Assembly: GCF_900108095.1 (NCBI RefSeq)
Contig: NZ_FNWL01000001.1
Location: 620,001-684,000 of the forward strand
Reading direction: 5' to 3'
DNA: 64,000 bases
Source: Natronorubrum sediminis
GTDB lineage: Archaea; Halobacteriota; Halobacteria; Halobacteriales; Natrialbaceae
Shown: positions 42,726-51,990 of the stretch, piece after piece
Layout: the number at the start of each line of letters is the position of its first letter
Position numbering within the stretch: the stretch's first letter is position 1
Made by a program: the position numbers and the translations under genes
Notes under the pieces: model-generated
Seen by the model: the letters and a program-made list of their open reading frames with translations, nothing else
What the model was told of the DNA's origin: nothing
Database searches by the model: none

Positions 42726-43784
42726 ATGACCAGAATCGGCATCGTCGGCGCTGGCGCGGCCGCTGCCGGCACAGCGCACGCGATCGACGCCGGACTCGAG
42801 GACGCGACGATCACCGTTCTCGAGAAGTCCCGGGGTCTGGGCGGTCGTGCAGCGACGCGACGCCGTGGCGACGTTCGCTACGACTACGGCGCGAACTACG
42901 TCAAATCGGGCGACGACCGGGTCGACGAACTGCTCACGGAAACACTCGAAACCGACGGACTGGTCGACGTGAGCGAGCCGATCTGGACCTTCGACGGCGC
43001 AGGGGAGGTGTCGGAAGGCCGAGACGCAGACGAACACAAGTGGACGTACGAGACGGGGGTGACACAACTCGCGAAACGACTCTTTGGACGGACTGACGCG
43101 ACGATTTATCGCGAGACTCGGGTCGAAACGCTGAGTCGGAACGCGAGCGACGGGACGTGGCGACTCGAGGACGGATCCGGCAACCGATGGGGTCCGTTCG
43201 ACGCCATCGTGGTGACCCCGCCGGCACCGCAGACGGCCGAGCTCGTGCGCACGGCCGAGTGGGACCACGCCAGTCGAGAATCGCTCGCCGAAGCGATCGA
43301 CGGTGTTCCGTATCGAACGATCTGGACGGGCGTCTTTCACTATCCGTTCGCGCTCGAGCGACCCTACTACGCGCTGGTGAATACGGACAAAGACCACGAA
43401 ATCGGGTGGCTCGCCCGAGAGGCGTGCAAACCCGGCCACGTCCCCGACGGCGAGTCGCTGTTGATCGTGCAGGCGAATCACGAGTGGTCGGTCAAACGCG
43501 CCGACGCGGACCCCGAGGCGACTCTCGATGAACTCGCTGAACTGACAGCGGCGCTGCTCGAGGACGATCGGTTGCTCGAGCCCGACTGGACGGATCACCA
43601 GTGCTGGCGGTACGCACAGCCCGAAGACGAGGTTACGCGGGAGCCGCTGGGACGGGCCGAGGAAGCCGGGCTGTACTGTCTGGGTGATTGGGTCGTCGGC
43701 GAGGGACGAGTCCACGCCGCGTTGCGATGCGGGCTCGAGGGCGGCGAGCGCATCGTCGAGCGCTTCGTCGAGCGAAACACGTAG
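42726..43784 (+). CDS. FAD-dependent oxidoreductase, renalase-like
   Basis: A 352-residue flavoprotein. RIGIVGAGAAAAGTAHAI is the FAD Rossmann motif, then a block LEKSRGLGGRAATRRRGDV typical of the renalase/amine-oxidase group. The C-terminal YCLGDWVVGEGRVHAALRCG closes the FAD site, with LEGGERIVERF after it. Likely oxidises isomeric dihydronicotinamides, but substrate is not proven. Follows the GNAT gene by 78 bp on the same strand. Confidence 0.82.
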   Translation: MTRIGIVGAGAAAAGTAHAIDAGLEDATITVLEKSRGLGGRAATRRRGDVRYDYGANYVKSGDDRVDELLTETLETDGLVDVSEPIWTFDGAGEVSEGRDADEHKWTYETGVTQLAKRLFGRTDATIYRETRVETLSRNASDGTWRLEDGSGNRWGPFDAIVVTPPAPQTAELVRTAEWDHASRESLAEAIDGVPYRTIWTGVFHYPFALERPYYALVNTDKDHEIGWLAREACKPGHVPDGESLLIVQANHEWSVKRADADPEATLDELAELTAALLEDDRLLEPDWTDHQCWRYAQPEDEVTREPLGRAEEAGLYCLGDWVVGEGRVHAALRCGLEGGERIVERFVERNT

Positions 43785-43885
43785 CCGTTCTGTTCGGCAG
43801 TCGAAAATTGTCCCGACGGTGCGGGTAACCACGCTCGCGCGCACTCACAGCGATTGCGACGGTCGCTAGTTGGTTGCGCTGATCG

Positions 43886-45076
43886 CTAGTCACCCGAAGG
43901 CTCGAGCCCAACTCGATAGTCGGTCAGGTTCTCGTAGCCGTCTTCGGTCACCGCGACGAGGTCCTCGATTCGCACGCCTCCGACGGCGGGGTCGTAGATT
44001 CCCGGTTCGATCGAGATCACGTGACCTGGCTCGAGTTCGCCGCCTGAGGGGGCGACACTCGGCTGTTCGTGGATGTCGAGGCCGACGCCGTGACCGGTGC
44101 TGTGAATGAAGCCGGTTTCGGTGCTCGGATCGCTTCGGAGGGTCTCGTAGCCGGCGTCTTCGATCACGTCGCAGGCGACGTCGTGGACGGCTTCGCCGGT
44201 GACGCCGGCCTCGACGGCCTCGAGTGCGGCCTCGTACGCGTCTTCCGTGACCTCGTAGCGCCGGCGCGCTTCTTCACCGGGGTCGCCGCGGGCGAACGTG
44301 CGCGTCATGTCCCCGAAGTAGCCCGTTTCCTTGTCGCGCGGGAAAATATCGATCACGATGAGTTCGTCGGCCTCGAGCGGGCCGCTGCCGCGGTCGTGTG
44401 GATCCGCGCCGTCTGCCCCGCAGGCGACGATGGTATCGTCGAGCCCACAGCCGTGTCGCAGGAGAGTCACTTCGATTTCCTCCTTGACGCGCTCGCTGGT
44501 CAGCACCTCGCCGTCGTGGACCAAATTGCCGTTGTCGGCCACGTCGGCCGTCGCGATCAGTTCTTCCGCAGTCGTCATCGCGGCCTCGTTGGCTCGCTGG
44601 GTTGCACGGATCTGCTCGAGTTCCCACTCGTCTTTCGTCGATCGAATGTCTTCGACGATGCCCTCGGGTTCGACCGTCACCGAGAGCCCCTGCTCGCGAA
44701 GCCCGTCTGCCGTCCCGGTCGGGAAGCTCCGGGGGACGGCGAGCGAGTCGATGCCTCTGTCCTCGAGGAACGCGGTGATCAGTCGGCTCTTCGCCTCGTA
44801 GGGGCCGTGTTCGGCGACCAGTCCTCGGTAGTCGTACTCGGAGCGACGCGTCACCGAGTCGGCTGCCGCTTCGGTCTTCGCCCGCCCGTACTCGAGTCCC
44901 GAAACGAGCAGGTGAACGCCGTCGCGAGTGACGACGGTCTGATAGGGATCGGGTGCGGTAAAGCCCGAAACGTAGCGCTGGTCGGAGTCCGACGCGTCCG
45001 CGTCGATACAGTAGCCATCCAGGTTGGTCGCCTCGAGATAGTCTCGCAACGAGGAGAGGTCGATAGTTGCCTTCAT
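43886..45076 (-). CDS. Xaa-Pro aminopeptidase family (M24) peptidase
   Basis: Metallopeptidase of the pita-bread fold. Metal ligands are visible in order: [21 protein letters not shown] in part (two Asp), [14 protein letters not shown] (His), [10 protein letters not shown] (Glu) and [10 protein letters not shown] (Glu). The N-terminal creatinase-like domain fills residues 1-150. Length 396. The ATG before KATIDLSSL is chosen; nine codons upstream are not typical. Likely cleaves X-Pro dipeptides or is a creatinase relative. Confidence 0.87.
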   Translation of the reverse strand: MKATIDLSSLRDYLEATNLDGYCIDADASDSDQRYVSGFTAPDPYQTVVTRDGVHLLVSGLEYGRAKTEAAADSVTRRSEYDYRGLVAEHGPYEAKSRLITAFLEDRGIDSLAVPRSFPTGTADGLREQGLSVTVEPEGIVEDIRSTKDEWELEQIRATQRANEAAMTTAEELIATADVADNGNLVHDGEVLTSERVKEEIEVTLLRHGCGLDDTIVACGADGADPHDRGSGPLEADELIVIDIFPRDKETGYFGDMTRTFARGDPGEEARRRYEVTEDAYEAALEAVEAGVTGEAVHDVACDVIEDAGYETLRSDPSTETGFIHSTGHGVGLDIHEQPSVAPSGGELEPGHVISIEPGIYDPAVGGVRIEDLVAVTEDGYENLTDYRVGLEPSGD

Positions 45077-45103
45077 ACGCGAGTGTGTGTCGAGCACCCA
45101 CAT

Positions 45104-45217
45104 AATCCCGGCGAGTCACTTCCTCTGTCGCTTCGCTCCATCGATCGTGAAGTCGCCGAACATCGCAAACCGTTGTGGTTTGCTCAATCCCGGCGAGTCA
45201 CTTCTTCTGTCGCTTCG
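45104..45217. repeat. Two copies of a 32-bp repeat resembling a tRNA 3' end, with a hairpin between
   Basis: 45104-45135 and 45186-45217 are identical but for one base and begin AATCCCGGCGAGTC, the T-stem/acceptor end of the tRNA-Ala in this window; ACTT follows where the tRNA has CACTT. Between them GCAAACC (45165-45171) and GGTTTGC (45177-45183) form a perfect 7-bp hairpin with loop GTTGT. The pair lies between divergent promoters of the M24 and aroA genes. Possible integration scars or an operator pair. Confidence 0.6.
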
Positions 45218-45308
45218 GGTCGATTCGCTCGATGAGTCGGCCAGTCCGTTACGTCGAAACACTCCGAGGATCGGTATCGGTATAGGGCGGCCACTCCACA
45301 GAGCGACC

Positions 45309-46604
45309 ATGAACGTCACTATCACACCCTCGACTCTCGAGGGAGAGGCGCGCGCGCCACCCTCGAAGAGCTACACGCACCGGGCGATTCTCGCGGCGGG
45401 ATACGCGAGCGAGACGACCGTCCACGACGCGCTCTGGAGTGCGGACACGCAGGCAACCGCCCGCGCCGTTGAACTGTTCGGCGGGGCCGTCGAGCGACGT
45501 GCGGACGCCAACCTCGAGGTCGAGGGCTTCGACGGGCGGCCCTCGGTCCCCGCGGATGTCATCGACTGCGACAACAGTGGAACCACGATGCGCCTCGTCA
45601 CCGCTGCGGCCGCGCTCGCGGAGGGCACGTCGGTGCTCACCGGTGACGAATCGCTTCGCTCGAGGCCCCAAGGGCCCCTACTCGAGGCTGTGGCTGATCT
45701 CGACGGCGAGGCGTACAGCACTCGAGACAACGGGCAAGCTCCGCTGGTCGTGACGGGTCCGATTTCGGGGGGCGAAGTCGCGATTCCGGGCGACGTCTCC
45801 TCCCAATACATCACCGCGTTGCTCATGGCCGGTGCCGTCACCGAGGAGGGAATCGACGTCGTCCTCGAGACCGAACTCAAGTCCGCGCCGTACGTCGATA
45901 TCACGCTCGAGGTCCTCGCGGATTTCGGCGTCGAGGCACGCAAGACAACGGACGGATTCACGGTCGAGGGCAGCCAATCCTACGCGGCTACCAGCGGTGA
46001 GTACGCCGTTCCCGGCGACTTCTCCTCGATCTCCTACCCGCTTGCGGCCGGTGCGATCGCCGCGGCCGACGGCAGTAGCGTGCAGATCACGGGAGCTAAT
46101 CCGAGCGCACAGGGGGACACCGCCATCGTCGACATCGTCGACCGGATGGGTGCAGACGTGACGTGGGACCGAGATGCGGGAACGATCGAGGTCTCGAGTG
46201 CCCCGCTCTCGGGCATCGAGGTCTCCGTCGAGGATACGCCCGATTTACTGCCGACGATCGCAACGCTGGGGGCCGTGGCCGACGGCGACACGCGGATCAC
46301 GAACGCCGAGCACGTTCGGTACAAGGAAACCGACCGCGTGAGCGCGATGGCCGAAGAACTGGGTAAAATGGGCGTCGAGACGACCGAGGAACGCGACTCC
46401 CTGACCGTCCACGGGAGCGATTCCACGCTCTCCGGCGCGACCGTTCGCGGGCGACACGATCACCGGATCATCATGTCGCTCGCGCTCGCCGGCTTGGTCG
46501 CCGAGGGCGAGACGACAGTCGAGGGTGGCGACCACGTCGACGTTTCCTTCCCCGGCTTTTTCGACATGCTCGAGGACCTGGGTGTCGCACTCGAGCGAAC
46601 ATAA
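45309..46604 (+). CDS. aroA: 3-phosphoshikimate 1-carboxyvinyltransferase (EPSP synthase)
   Basis: Sixth step of the shikimate pathway, joining phosphoenolpyruvate to shikimate 3-phosphate. [15 protein letters not shown] binds shikimate-phosphate, [18 protein letters not shown] is the N-terminal catalytic block, and [16 protein letters not shown] is the PEP-binding block. Length 431 is normal. The ATG of [10 protein letters not shown] is the family start; the frame is open upstream through the 32-bp repeats, which is not coding. Upstream of the thiolase and aroC on the same strand. Confidence 0.94.
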   Translation: MNVTITPSTLEGEARAPPSKSYTHRAILAAGYASETTVHDALWSADTQATARAVELFGGAVERRADANLEVEGFDGRPSVPADVIDCDNSGTTMRLVTAAAALAEGTSVLTGDESLRSRPQGPLLEAVADLDGEAYSTRDNGQAPLVVTGPISGGEVAIPGDVSSQYITALLMAGAVTEEGIDVVLETELKSAPYVDITLEVLADFGVEARKTTDGFTVEGSQSYAATSGEYAVPGDFSSISYPLAAGAIAAADGSSVQITGANPSAQGDTAIVDIVDRMGADVTWDRDAGTIEVSSAPLSGIEVSVEDTPDLLPTIATLGAVADGDTRITNAEHVRYKETDRVSAMAEELGKMGVETTEERDSLTVHGSDSTLSGATVRGRHDHRIIMSLALAGLVAEGETTVEGGDHVDVSFPGFFDMLEDLGVALERT

Positions 46605-46631
46605 TTCGCCGTCTGCTCTCTTTCACTCTCG

Positions 46632-46716
46632 CCGTTTGTCCCTTCCACTCTCACCGTTTGTCCCTTCCACTCTCGTTGCTCGTCCCTTCTCCCCCGTCGT
46701 CTGTCCCTTCCACTCG
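46632..46716. repeat. 22-bp tandem repeat downstream of aroA
   Basis: CCGTTTGTCCCTTCCACTCTC occurs twice exactly at 22-bp spacing (46632-46652 and 46654-46674), with two degraded copies behind and a half copy in front. Pyrimidine-rich and non-coding. Too few units and no spacers, so not a CRISPR. It may act as a terminator-like U/C-rich tract. Confidence 0.6.
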
Positions 46717-46752
46717 TAACTGTTCCCGGCAACCTGGTTACCGATTCGCACA

Positions 46753-46760
46753 TTTATTTA
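46753..46760 (+). promoter_or_regulatory. TATA box of the thiolase gene
   Basis: TTTATTTA lies 25-32 bp before the ATG, which predicts a leaderless transcript, common in haloarchaea. Confidence 0.5.
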
Positions 46761-46784
46761 CGCGTGGACAACAAGTGGTAGCCA

Positions 46785-47927
46785 ATGGCAGACACGACAC
46801 CGGTGATCGTTAGTGCAGTTCGGACGGCTCAGGGGAAAGAAGACGGCGCGCTCTCGGAGTTTCGAAGCGAAGACCTCTCGATTCCGCTGGTCAACGAGAT
46901 GCTCGCCGAGACCGGCCTCTCCGGCGACGATATCGACGATCTGATGTGGGGCTGTGCACAGCAACGCGGGGAGCAGCGAACGAACATCGCGCGCCAAATC
47001 GCGCTCTTTTCGGATCTCGGTGAGGGCGTTCCGGCGACGACGGTCGACCGTCAGTGTGCGTCCTCAGCGCAGGCGATCATCGGTGCAGCGGACTCGATCG
47101 CTGCAGGCCGCCAGCAGGCCGTCTTCGCGGGCGGCGTCGAGAGCATGAGTCGCGTAAAGATGGGAGCCTCCGAGAGCGGCGAGATGCACCCGAAACTCGA
47201 CGAGGAGTACGGCATGGAGAACCTCGCGATGGGTGTCACGGCCGAAAAGGTCGCCGAGAAGTACGGCATCTCGCGCGAAGAACAAGACGAGTACGGTGCT
47301 CGCAGCCAACAGCGCGCCGTCGAAGCGACCGAGGAAGGCCGATTCGATGACGAAATCGTTCCCCTCGAGACCGAGGACGGAACGCACGAAACGGACGAAG
47401 GACTGCGTCCGGGAACGACGGCCGAGAAACTCGCAGAGTTGCCGACCGTCTTCAAAGAAGACGGCACCGTCACACCGGGCAACGCCTCCCAGATCGCCGA
47501 CGGGGCAGCGGGCGTGTTGGTGACCAGCCAGGCATTCGCCGACGAGCACGACCTCGAGGTCCTCGCGGAAGTCGGCACGAGCTACGTCGCCGGCGTCGAT
47601 CCGACGGTCATGGGTGTCGGACCGGTTCCGGCAACGGAGGGCTTGCTCGAGCGTGCGGGTCGAGAGATCGACGACTACGGCCTGGTCGAGATCAACGAGG
47701 CGTTCGCGAGCCAGACGCTGTACTCCCAGCAGGAACTCGGTATTCCGGAGGATCAACTGAACGTCAACGGCGGCGCAATCGCGATCGGTCATCCACTCGG
47801 GTGTTCCGGCGCTCGCCTGCCCGTGACGCTCGTCCACGAGATGAACCGCCGCGGCGTCGAGCGAGGGATTGCGACCGAGTGCGTCGGCTTCGGTCAGGGA
47901 GCGGCGATCGAGTTCGAGCTACCGTAA
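46785..47927 (+). CDS. Thiolase family protein (acetyl-CoA C-acyltransferase)
   Basis: Condenses or cleaves acyl-CoA. The acylated Cys is in VDRQCASSAQAI near residue 90, VEINEAFASQ is the Asn/Glu block, and GGAIAIGHPLGCSGAR contains the catalytic His and second Cys. Length 380 is typical of degradative thiolases. It may act in fatty-acid beta-oxidation or ketone-body type reactions; the acyl-CoA synthetase lies far away. It is inserted between aroA and aroC. Confidence 0.88.
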   Translation: MADTTPVIVSAVRTAQGKEDGALSEFRSEDLSIPLVNEMLAETGLSGDDIDDLMWGCAQQRGEQRTNIARQIALFSDLGEGVPATTVDRQCASSAQAIIGAADSIAAGRQQAVFAGGVESMSRVKMGASESGEMHPKLDEEYGMENLAMGVTAEKVAEKYGISREEQDEYGARSQQRAVEATEEGRFDDEIVPLETEDGTHETDEGLRPGTTAEKLAELPTVFKEDGTVTPGNASQIADGAAGVLVTSQAFADEHDLEVLAEVGTSYVAGVDPTVMGVGPVPATEGLLERAGREIDDYGLVEINEAFASQTLYSQQELGIPEDQLNVNGGAIAIGHPLGCSGARLPVTLVHEMNRRGVERGIATECVGFGQGAAIEFELP

Positions 47928-48026
47928 GCGGCCGCGTCGGAGTAGCAGACGCGTAGACACCTTGGTTACCGTTTTTGGCGCACTGGATAATCTGGAGACG
48001 AGCGTGTCGTGCCCAGAGCGACGTTT

Positions 48027-48491
48027 TCAGCAGTGATCGGCGTCAGACTCTTCTGTCACCTCGAGGTCGTCGGGGCCGAGGACGACCAACTCCGTCGCGG
48101 GGCAGGGGTCGTCGAACGACGAGGCGTCGATATCGGGCGCCTCGAGGTCGGTGTCGTCGACGGCAACGGAGACCTCGTACTCGGCTTCGTCGCCGAGAAA
48201 GACGGCGACGTGGGCTTCGGACTCGAGCGTGTACGTTCCGGTCACGGCGCTTCCGTCGTCGGATTCGATACGGAGTTCGACCGTGTGACGGTCGTCGTCG
48301 AGGTTCCAGACCCGAACGCGGTGTGGTGACTCCGCGGTCGACCCGATTACGGACCTCGCGACAGGGTCGTCGGGATCCGAGGGGAGGTCGACGGTCGACT
48401 CGTCACTCGAGGGCGATCCACTGACGGAGAGACACCCAGATACTGCGAGTGTCGAACAGCTGAGACACGCGAGGAGCGATCGCCGATCCAT
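48027..48491 (-). CDS. Secreted lipoprotein, beta-rich (154 aa)
   Basis: A leader with a lipobox: DRRSLLACLSCSTLAVSGC, lipidated at the last Cys. The mature part is beta-rich, HRVRVWNLDDDRHTVELRI and TYTLESEAHVAVFLGDEAEY, like small haloarchaeal surface lipoproteins of Ig-like fold. A C-terminal Cys might pair with Cys in DDPCPATE. Function unknown. Confidence 0.65.
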   Translation of the reverse strand: MDRRSLLACLSCSTLAVSGCLSVSGSPSSDESTVDLPSDPDDPVARSVIGSTAESPHRVRVWNLDDDRHTVELRIESDDGSAVTGTYTLESEAHVAVFLGDEAEYEVSVAVDDTDLEAPDIDASSFDDPCPATELVVLGPDDLEVTEESDADHC

Positions 48492-48648
48492 ATCGTTCGT
48501 TACCGTACTCGCTGGAAAGATCGTTGGCCCGGCACGTGCCGTCGTTAATTACGCCCGGGATGAGACCGAAACCGTCGGCAGCCAGTTGCCACCGCACGGA
48601 CGACCGAACCCTGCACCGCTAAGTGTCCCCACCACCGAGGAGGAGGTA

Positions 48649-49800
48649 ATGAACGGCAATCGCTTCGGTCGCCTCTTTCAGGTGACCACGTTCGGTGAGA
48701 GCCACGGCGAGGCGATGGGGTGTACCGTCTCGGGTTGCCCCGCCGGTCTCGAGCTCTCGGAGGAGGACATTCAGGCAGATCTGGACCGCCGGAAGCCGGG
48801 CCAGTCGATGATCACGACCAGTCGCGGCGAACCCGACGACGTCTCGATCAAATCGGGTGTACAAGACGGCTACACGACCGGGACGCCGATCGGGATGGTC
48901 ATCCAGAACAAGGACGCGAGATCGGGCAAGTACGAGCCCTTCATTACGGCTCCTCGACCCTCCCACGGCGACTTCACCTACTCCGCGAAGTTCGGCACGC
49001 GAAACTGGGGCGGCGGCGGTCGCTCGTCGGCCAGAGAGACGGTCAACTGGGTCGCTGCGGGCGCCATCGCGAAGAAGCTCCTCGCGACGCAGGGAATCGA
49101 ACTCAAGGCCCACGTCAACCAGATCGGCGACGTTGAGGCCCCCGAAGTGAGCTTCGAGGAGATACTCGAGCACAGCGAGGAAAACGACGTGCGCTGTGCC
49201 CACCCCGAGACGGCCGACGAGATGCAGGAGTTGATCGCGGACTACCAGGAAGAAGGCGACTCCATCGGCGGGAGCATCTACTTCGAAGCACAGGGTGTCC
49301 CCGTCGGACTCGGTGCGCCGCGATTCGACTCGCTCTCGGCCCGGCTGGGGCAGGCAATGATGGCCGTTCCGGCGACGACGGCCTTCGAGTTCGGGCTGGG
49401 AGCCGAAGCCGCAGAGTGGACCGGCAAGGACCGCAACGACGACTGGGAGTTCGACGAGGAAGGGAACCCAACTCCCGTCGAGAACGACCACGGCGGCATT
49501 CAAGGCGGCATCTCGAGTGGCGAACCCATCTACGGCGAGGTCACGCTTCACGCGCCGACGTCGATTCCAAAGAGCCAGCAGACGGCCGACTGGGAGACGG
49601 GCGAGTTGAAAGAAGAGAAAGTCATCGGCCGTCACGACCCCGTGCTCCCGCCGCGGGGCGTTCCCGTCGTCGAGGCGATGCTCGCACTGACGCTGGTCGA
49701 CTTCATGTTCCTCTCCGGACGACTCAACCCCGACCGCGTCGACGACCAGCCGGGCGAGTACGACACGGACTACCACCCGAGCAATCCGGCGAACGAATAG
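48649..49800 (+). CDS. aroC: Chorismate synthase
   Basis: Last step of the shikimate pathway, eliminating phosphate from EPSP with reduced FMN. VTTFGESHGEAMGCTVSG at the start, RRKPGQSMITTSR next, and the FMN block GRSSARETVNWVAAGAIAKK are present. Length 383 is normal. The ATG of MNGNRFGRLF follows GAGGAGGAGG, a strong ribosome-binding-like tract, although the frame is open 21 codons upstream. It has its own position behind the lipoprotein gene on the opposite strand. Confidence 0.94.
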   Translation: MNGNRFGRLFQVTTFGESHGEAMGCTVSGCPAGLELSEEDIQADLDRRKPGQSMITTSRGEPDDVSIKSGVQDGYTTGTPIGMVIQNKDARSGKYEPFITAPRPSHGDFTYSAKFGTRNWGGGGRSSARETVNWVAAGAIAKKLLATQGIELKAHVNQIGDVEAPEVSFEEILEHSEENDVRCAHPETADEMQELIADYQEEGDSIGGSIYFEAQGVPVGLGAPRFDSLSARLGQAMMAVPATTAFEFGLGAEAAEWTGKDRNDDWEFDEEGNPTPVENDHGGIQGGISSGEPIYGEVTLHAPTSIPKSQQTADWETGELKEEKVIGRHDPVLPPRGVPVVEAMLALTLVDFMFLSGRLNPDRVDDQPGEYDTDYHPSNPANE

Positions 49801-50083
49801 GGAGACTCTCGAGCGAGCAAGAGGCAGCGACTCGAGTCGCCAATCAATTATATAGCTATTTCCGATATTGCAAAATTAGCGACGACGATGTCTCGAGTCG
49901 CTGTTCGATCATTCACAAACACACACAACTTTAGCTAATTCCGCCAATGTTAATGGTCGATAATCCCCTATAGTGTGTGGTTGTGCATTCTTCACGATTG
50001 ATGCATGACAATCTATAGCAAAGGCTTTAGGTTTTGTAGGGCAAATTTCTGCGTACGGTTGGCCCACCGGCCACTGATTTACT

Positions 50084-51988
50084 ATGAGCGACGATGAACT
50101 CATCTGGCGAATCGCAGGCGGTTCCGGTGACGGGATCGACTCGACGAGTCAGAACTTTGCGAAGGCGCTGATGCGCTCGGGGCTCAACGTATTCACCCAT
50201 CGGCACTATCCGTCGCGAATTCGCGGCGGCCACACGTACGTCGAGATCCGAGCTGCAGCACGCGAGGTACAGTCACGTGGCGACGGCTACAACTTCCTGC
50301 TCGCGCTGGGCGACTCGTTCGCCCGAAACCCACAGGAAGAAGCCTACTACGGGAACGAGGAGATCAAACCGCTCTCGGAAAACTTAGACGAACTCCGAGA
50401 GGGTGGCATCATCGTCTACGACGAAGGGCTCGTCGACGACGAAGACATCGAGGAGATCGACCTCGAGGAACGTGCTGAAGAAAACGACTGGCACGTCTTC
50501 CCGATGGATCTGCGCGGCCTCGCCAAGGAACACGGCCGCGAAGTCATGCGAAACACCGCCGGCGTCGGCGTCACCGCGGCGTTGCTCGACATGGACCTTG
50601 AGCACATCGAGGACTTGATGGAAGACGCCATGGGTGGGGACATCTTAGAGGCGAACCTCGAGATTCTCCACGAGGCCTACGACACCGTCAACGATGAGTA
50701 CGACTTCGAGCACGAGCTTCGTGCGCCGACGGGCGAACACGACGCCGAACAGGCGCTGCTCTCAGGCTCGAACGCGATCGCCTACGGTGCGATCGACGCC
50801 GGCTGCCGATTCATCGCTGGGTATCCGATGACGCCGTGGACGGACGTGTTCACCATCCTCAGCCAGAACTTCCCAGACATGGGCGGCGTCTCCGAGCAGG
50901 TCGAAGACGAGATCGCCGCGGCCGCGCTCGCGGTGGGTGCGAGCCACGCCGGCGTGAAGGCCATGTCCGGTTCCTCGGGCGGTGGCTTCGCGTTGATGTC
51001 CGAACCGCTCGGCCTCGCCGAGATGACCGAGACGCCGGTCGTCCTCATCGAATCGATGCGAGCCGGCCCCTCGACGGGGATGCCGACGAAGCCGGAACAG
51101 GCTGACCTCGAGCACGTCCTCTACACGAGCCAGGGCGACTCCCAGCGCGTCGTTTTCGCGCCGGGGAACATCGAGGAGGCCTACGAGCAGACGCGACTGG
51201 CCTTCGACATCGCCTGGGACTACCAGATCCCGGCAATCGTCATCTACGACCAGAAGCTCTCCGGCGAGAACCAGAACGTCGACGTCGAGTTCTTCGACCG
51301 AGACGTCTCGCCGGACCTCGGCTCGACGCTGACCGAAGAAGAACTGAAGGAGGCCGCACACGACGCCTCCGGGAAGTTCAAGCGCTTCGACTACAACGAG
51401 GCGACCGACGGCGTCGTCTCGCGATCGATTCCCGGTCAGAAAGGCGGACGCTACCTCGCGACCGGGAACGAGCACTCGCCGGTCGGCCACATCAGCGAAG
51501 ATCCGGACAACCGCGTCTTCCAGATGGAACGACGCCTCGAGAAACTCGAGAAGATCCGCGAGGAACTCGACGAGGAGCGCGACTCCACGCAGACGTACTT
51601 CGGTGACGAAGACGCGGAGTACGGTATCATCACGTGGGGCTCCTCGCAGGGTGCCGTCGAAGAAGCCATCGGTCGCTTGAACGAACAAGGCCACTCCGTA
51701 AAGGGAATCAGCGTCTCCGACATGATGCCCTTCGCGGAAACGGAAGTGACCGAGTTCTTAGAGAGCGTCGACGAGGCGATGGTCGTCGAGATGAACGCGA
51801 CGGCCCAGTTCCGCGGGCTGATCCAGAAGGAACTCGGTCGCTTCGGCGACAAGATGACCAGCCTGCTCAAGTTCAACGGGAACCCCTTCGAGCCCGCCGA
51901 AATCGTCGAGGGCTACGAAGTCAATCTCGCAGACGAGGACCGCGAACCGACAGCACAGGTACGAATCGAACCCGTCGCAGGTGACTAA
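50084..51988 (+). CDS. porA: 2-oxoacid:ferredoxin oxidoreductase alpha subunit, probable pyruvate synthase
   Basis: Fused gamma-alpha subunit of the haloarchaeal ferredoxin-dependent 2-oxoacid oxidoreductase. The gamma domain (about residues 8-190) has GGSGDGIDSTSQNFAKAL and SRIRGGHTYVEIR; the alpha domain, from about 225, has AIDAGCRFIAGYPMTPW and the long KAMSGSSGGGFALMSEPLGL. Length 634 fits PorA better than the shorter KorA, so pyruvate is the likely substrate: pyruvate plus CoA to acetyl-CoA plus CO2. The beta gene begins 2 bp after the stop. Confidence 0.83.
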   Translation: MSDDELIWRIAGGSGDGIDSTSQNFAKALMRSGLNVFTHRHYPSRIRGGHTYVEIRAAAREVQSRGDGYNFLLALGDSFARNPQEEAYYGNEEIKPLSENLDELREGGIIVYDEGLVDDEDIEEIDLEERAEENDWHVFPMDLRGLAKEHGREVMRNTAGVGVTAALLDMDLEHIEDLMEDAMGGDILEANLEILHEAYDTVNDEYDFEHELRAPTGEHDAEQALLSGSNAIAYGAIDAGCRFIAGYPMTPWTDVFTILSQNFPDMGGVSEQVEDEIAAAALAVGASHAGVKAMSGSSGGGFALMSEPLGLAEMTETPVVLIESMRAGPSTGMPTKPEQADLEHVLYTSQGDSQRVVFAPGNIEEAYEQTRLAFDIAWDYQIPAIVIYDQKLSGENQNVDVEFFDRDVSPDLGSTLTEEELKEAAHDASGKFKRFDYNEATDGVVSRSIPGQKGGRYLATGNEHSPVGHISEDPDNRVFQMERRLEKLEKIREELDEERDSTQTYFGDEDAEYGIITWGSSQGAVEEAIGRLNEQGHSVKGISVSDMMPFAETEVTEFLESVDEAMVVEMNATAQFRGLIQKELGRFGDKMTSLLKFNGNPFEPAEIVEGYEVNLADEDREPTAQVRIEPVAGD

Positions 51989-51990
51989 TC

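Noticed and set aside
42456-43844. 462-codon frame on the minus strand opposite the renalase-like gene
   Set aside because: It lacks acidic composition and family motifs, and mirrors a well-supported flavoprotein on the other strand; long antisense frames are common at this GC content.
22617-45135. Whole 22.5-kb segment between tRNA-Ala and the tRNA-like repeat as one integrated island
   Set aside because: It contains core genes (surE, tyrA, rsm22) and no integrase, so a single insertion is unlikely.
44069-45235. 388-codon plus-strand frame opposite the M24 peptidase
   Set aside because: It is the shadow of the peptidase, with no motif of its own and running through the 32-bp repeats.
46632-46716. 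CRISPR-like array
   Set aside because: Repeats are adjacent with no spacers, few in number, and no cas genes are near.
48619-49776. 385-codon minus-strand frame opposite aroC
   Set aside because: Chorismate synthase motifs on the plus strand are decisive.
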